From positions 1 through 6,712 of the forward strand of contig JAHIKF010000250.1 of NCBI GenBank assembly GCA_018897875.1: a stretch of DNA of 6,712 bases. Direction: 5' to 3'. This DNA is from Pseudomonadota bacterium. Lineage in GTDB: Bacteria; Desulfobacterota; Desulfobaccia; Desulfobaccales; 0-14-0-80-60-11. This document shows positions 5,612 through 6,712 of this stretch, one piece after another. Made by a program: the position numbers and the translations under genes. Below the pieces are notes generated by a model, which saw only the letters and a list, made by a program, of their open reading frames with translations, searched no databases and was not told the origin of the DNA. Position 1 is the first letter of the stretch. Each line of letters opens with the position of its first letter.

Positions 5612-6259
5612 ATGGACCCAGCCGAGAAGATCGGCCCCATTTTGAAGCTGCTGGAGGAGCATTACGGGGACGCCCACGTCACCCTGGACTTCACCAACCC
5701 CCTGGAGTTGCTGGTCGCCACGGTGCTCTCGGCCCAGTGCACCGATGTCCGGGTCAACCAGGTCACCCCGGTCTTATTCAGCCACTACCCCACTGCGGCC
5801 CACTACGCCGGCGCCGACCTTACGGACCTGGAGCAGGCCATCTACACCACCGGTTTTTACCATCAGAAGGCCAAAAGCCTCAAGGCCATCGGCCAGGCCC
5901 TGGTGGAGAAGTTTGGCGGGCAGGTTCCGGCTTCCCTGGATGAGCTGGTAACATTGCCGGGGATCGGCCGCAAGACGGCGAACGTCATCCTGGGCAACGG
6001 CTTCGGCATCCCGGGCCTGGTGGTGGACACCCACATAAGCCGGGTGGCCCAGCGCCTGGGGCTCACGCGTCAGAAGGACCCGGTAAAGATTGAGTTCGAC
6101 CTGATGCCCCTGGTGCCCCAAGAGCGCTGGGTGAAATTTTCTCATCAGATGATTGGGCATGGGCGGCGGATCTGCTCCGCCAAAAAACCCGACTGCCTCC
6201 ACTGCCCCTTGCGGCCCTTTTGCGATTACGGGGCCAGGGTTATGGGCCAGACTGCTTGA
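5612..6259 (+). CDS. nth: Endonuclease III (DNA glycosylase/AP lyase)
   Basis: A base-excision repair enzyme that removes oxidised pyrimidines and cleaves the abasic site by beta-elimination. From the ATG at 5612 the protein is 215 aa, close to E. coli Nth (211). Early conserved stretches are NPLELLVATVLSAQCTDV and VNQVTPVLF. The helix-hairpin-helix reads LPGIGRKTANVILG and carries the catalytic lysine K121; the catalytic aspartate is D139 in VVDTHISRV. The C-terminus has the four-cysteine [4Fe-4S] motif C-X6-C-X2-C-X5-C at C188, C195, C198 and C204. All residues needed for activity are present. The frame is open for another 32 codons upstream, but these reach back to the edge of the intergenic repeat and look non-coding. 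The lipoprotein gene begins 53 bp downstream on the same strand and may be co-transcribed. Confidence 0.95.
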   Translation: MDPAEKIGPILKLLEEHYGDAHVTLDFTNPLELLVATVLSAQCTDVRVNQVTPVLFSHYPTAAHYAGADLTDLEQAIYTTGFYHQKAKSLKAIGQALVEKFGGQVPASLDELVTLPGIGRKTANVILGNGFGIPGLVVDTHISRVAQRLGLTRQKDPVKIEFDLMPLVPQERWVKFSHQMIGHGRRICSAKKPDCLHCPLRPFCDYGARVMGQTA

Positions 6260-6312
6260 CAGGCCGATTAATTCATGGCATAAGACGGAAAAACAGGGGG
6301 AGGTCTGAAACC

Positions 6313-6712
6313 ATGCAGAGACAACGGCGGCTTAAACTGGCGGCGGTCCTGGTGGCCATGGCGATGGCGGCGGGTTGTGCCGCCACCCTACTCATGGGGG
6401 TTGGGGGCCTGGCGGCCCTGGGGACGTATAAGTGGGTGGAAGGCACCATGGAAAAGGACTATCCCCGGCCCATGCAGGAAACCTTTAATGCCACCATGGA
6501 AGCCGCAAGAAAACTGAACTTAAAGATCTCCTCGGAGCTGTACACCCCCTCGGAGTCCAAGATCCTGGCGTCGACCCAGGACGGCACCACGGTCAAGGTT
6601 GAACTGATCGCCCGGCCCAACGAGATCACCACGGTCAAGATCCGCTTCGGCATGATGGGCAACGCCGACTGGTCGGCCTACTACCACCGCCAGATCATGA
6701 GGGTCCTGCGCA
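6313..6712 (+). CDS. Small lipoprotein, DUF3568-like, cut by the window end
   Basis: A 5'-complete gene truncated by the window edge after 133 codons. It starts at an ATG preceded by AGGGGGAGGT (6295-6304). The N-terminus is basic (MQRQRRLK), followed by an Ala/Val/Met-rich hydrophobic stretch and AAGC with the putative lipidation Cys at residue 22. The -3 position is Ala, so this is a slightly non-canonical lipobox. A short Gly/Ala/Leu-rich segment (about 26-37) follows, then YKWVEGTMEKDYP and an alternating alpha/beta pattern with the phrases FNATMEAARKL, SKILASTQDGTTVKVEL and TTVKIRFGMMGN. This order (lipid Cys, Gly-rich segment, Y.W.G, helix, strands around DGT.VKV and VKIR.G) matches my recollection of DUF3568 lipoproteins, common in Desulfobacterota and of unknown function. 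It should sit in the envelope facing the periplasm. Confidence 0.8.
   Translation, partial: MQRQRRLKLAAVLVAMAMAAGCAATLLMGVGGLAALGTYKWVEGTMEKDYPRPMQETFNATMEAARKLNLKISSELYTPSESKILASTQDGTTVKVELIARPNEITTVKIRFGMMGNADWSAYYHRQIMRVLR

Overview
The window reads as an ordinary chromosomal segment of a GC-rich, Gram-negative-type bacterium. The best guess is a member of the Desulfobacterota (delta-proteobacterial lineages such as Desulfobaccales or Syntrophia). The guess rests on three things: the style of the sigma-54 activator and of MurJ, a small Gly-rich lipoprotein resembling the DUF3568 family, and GC-rich palindromic repeats between genes. It is an inference from protein character, not from a phylogenetic marker or a search.

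Layout. Positions 1-265 are non-coding and hold short G-rich or palindromic repeat-like sequences. Positions 266-1699 (minus strand) encode a complete NtrC-family response regulator: receiver, AAA+ sigma-54 activator and Fis-type helix-turn-helix. Positions 1700-1859 are a divergent intergenic region with a recognisable sigma-70-type promoter facing each way. All remaining genes are on the plus strand: a two-helix membrane protein of unknown function with a Lys/Pro-rich tail (1860-2426); MurJ, the lipid II flippase (2571-4163); a secreted alpha/beta hydrolase with a complete Ser-Asp-His triad (4355-5302); endonuclease III, Nth (5612-6259); and the start of a small lipoprotein (6313 to the window edge). 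The gap between hydrolase and nth (5303-5611) holds two palindromic repeat elements, including a 92-bp nested inverted repeat made of two hairpins.

How the genes relate. No single pathway links them. MurJ serves peptidoglycan synthesis, Nth serves base-excision repair, the hydrolase and lipoprotein are probably exported, and the response regulator is an orphan here because no histidine kinase lies next to it within the window. Gaps of about 50 to 310 bp suggest loose co-orientation rather than a tight operon; the closest pair is nth and the lipoprotein.

I found no convincing novel multi-gene system. The items most worth a second look are the nested palindromic element before nth, the uncharacterised membrane protein before murJ, the GAFTHA variant of the sigma-54 contact loop, and the signal peptide of the hydrolase, which carries a twin arginine.
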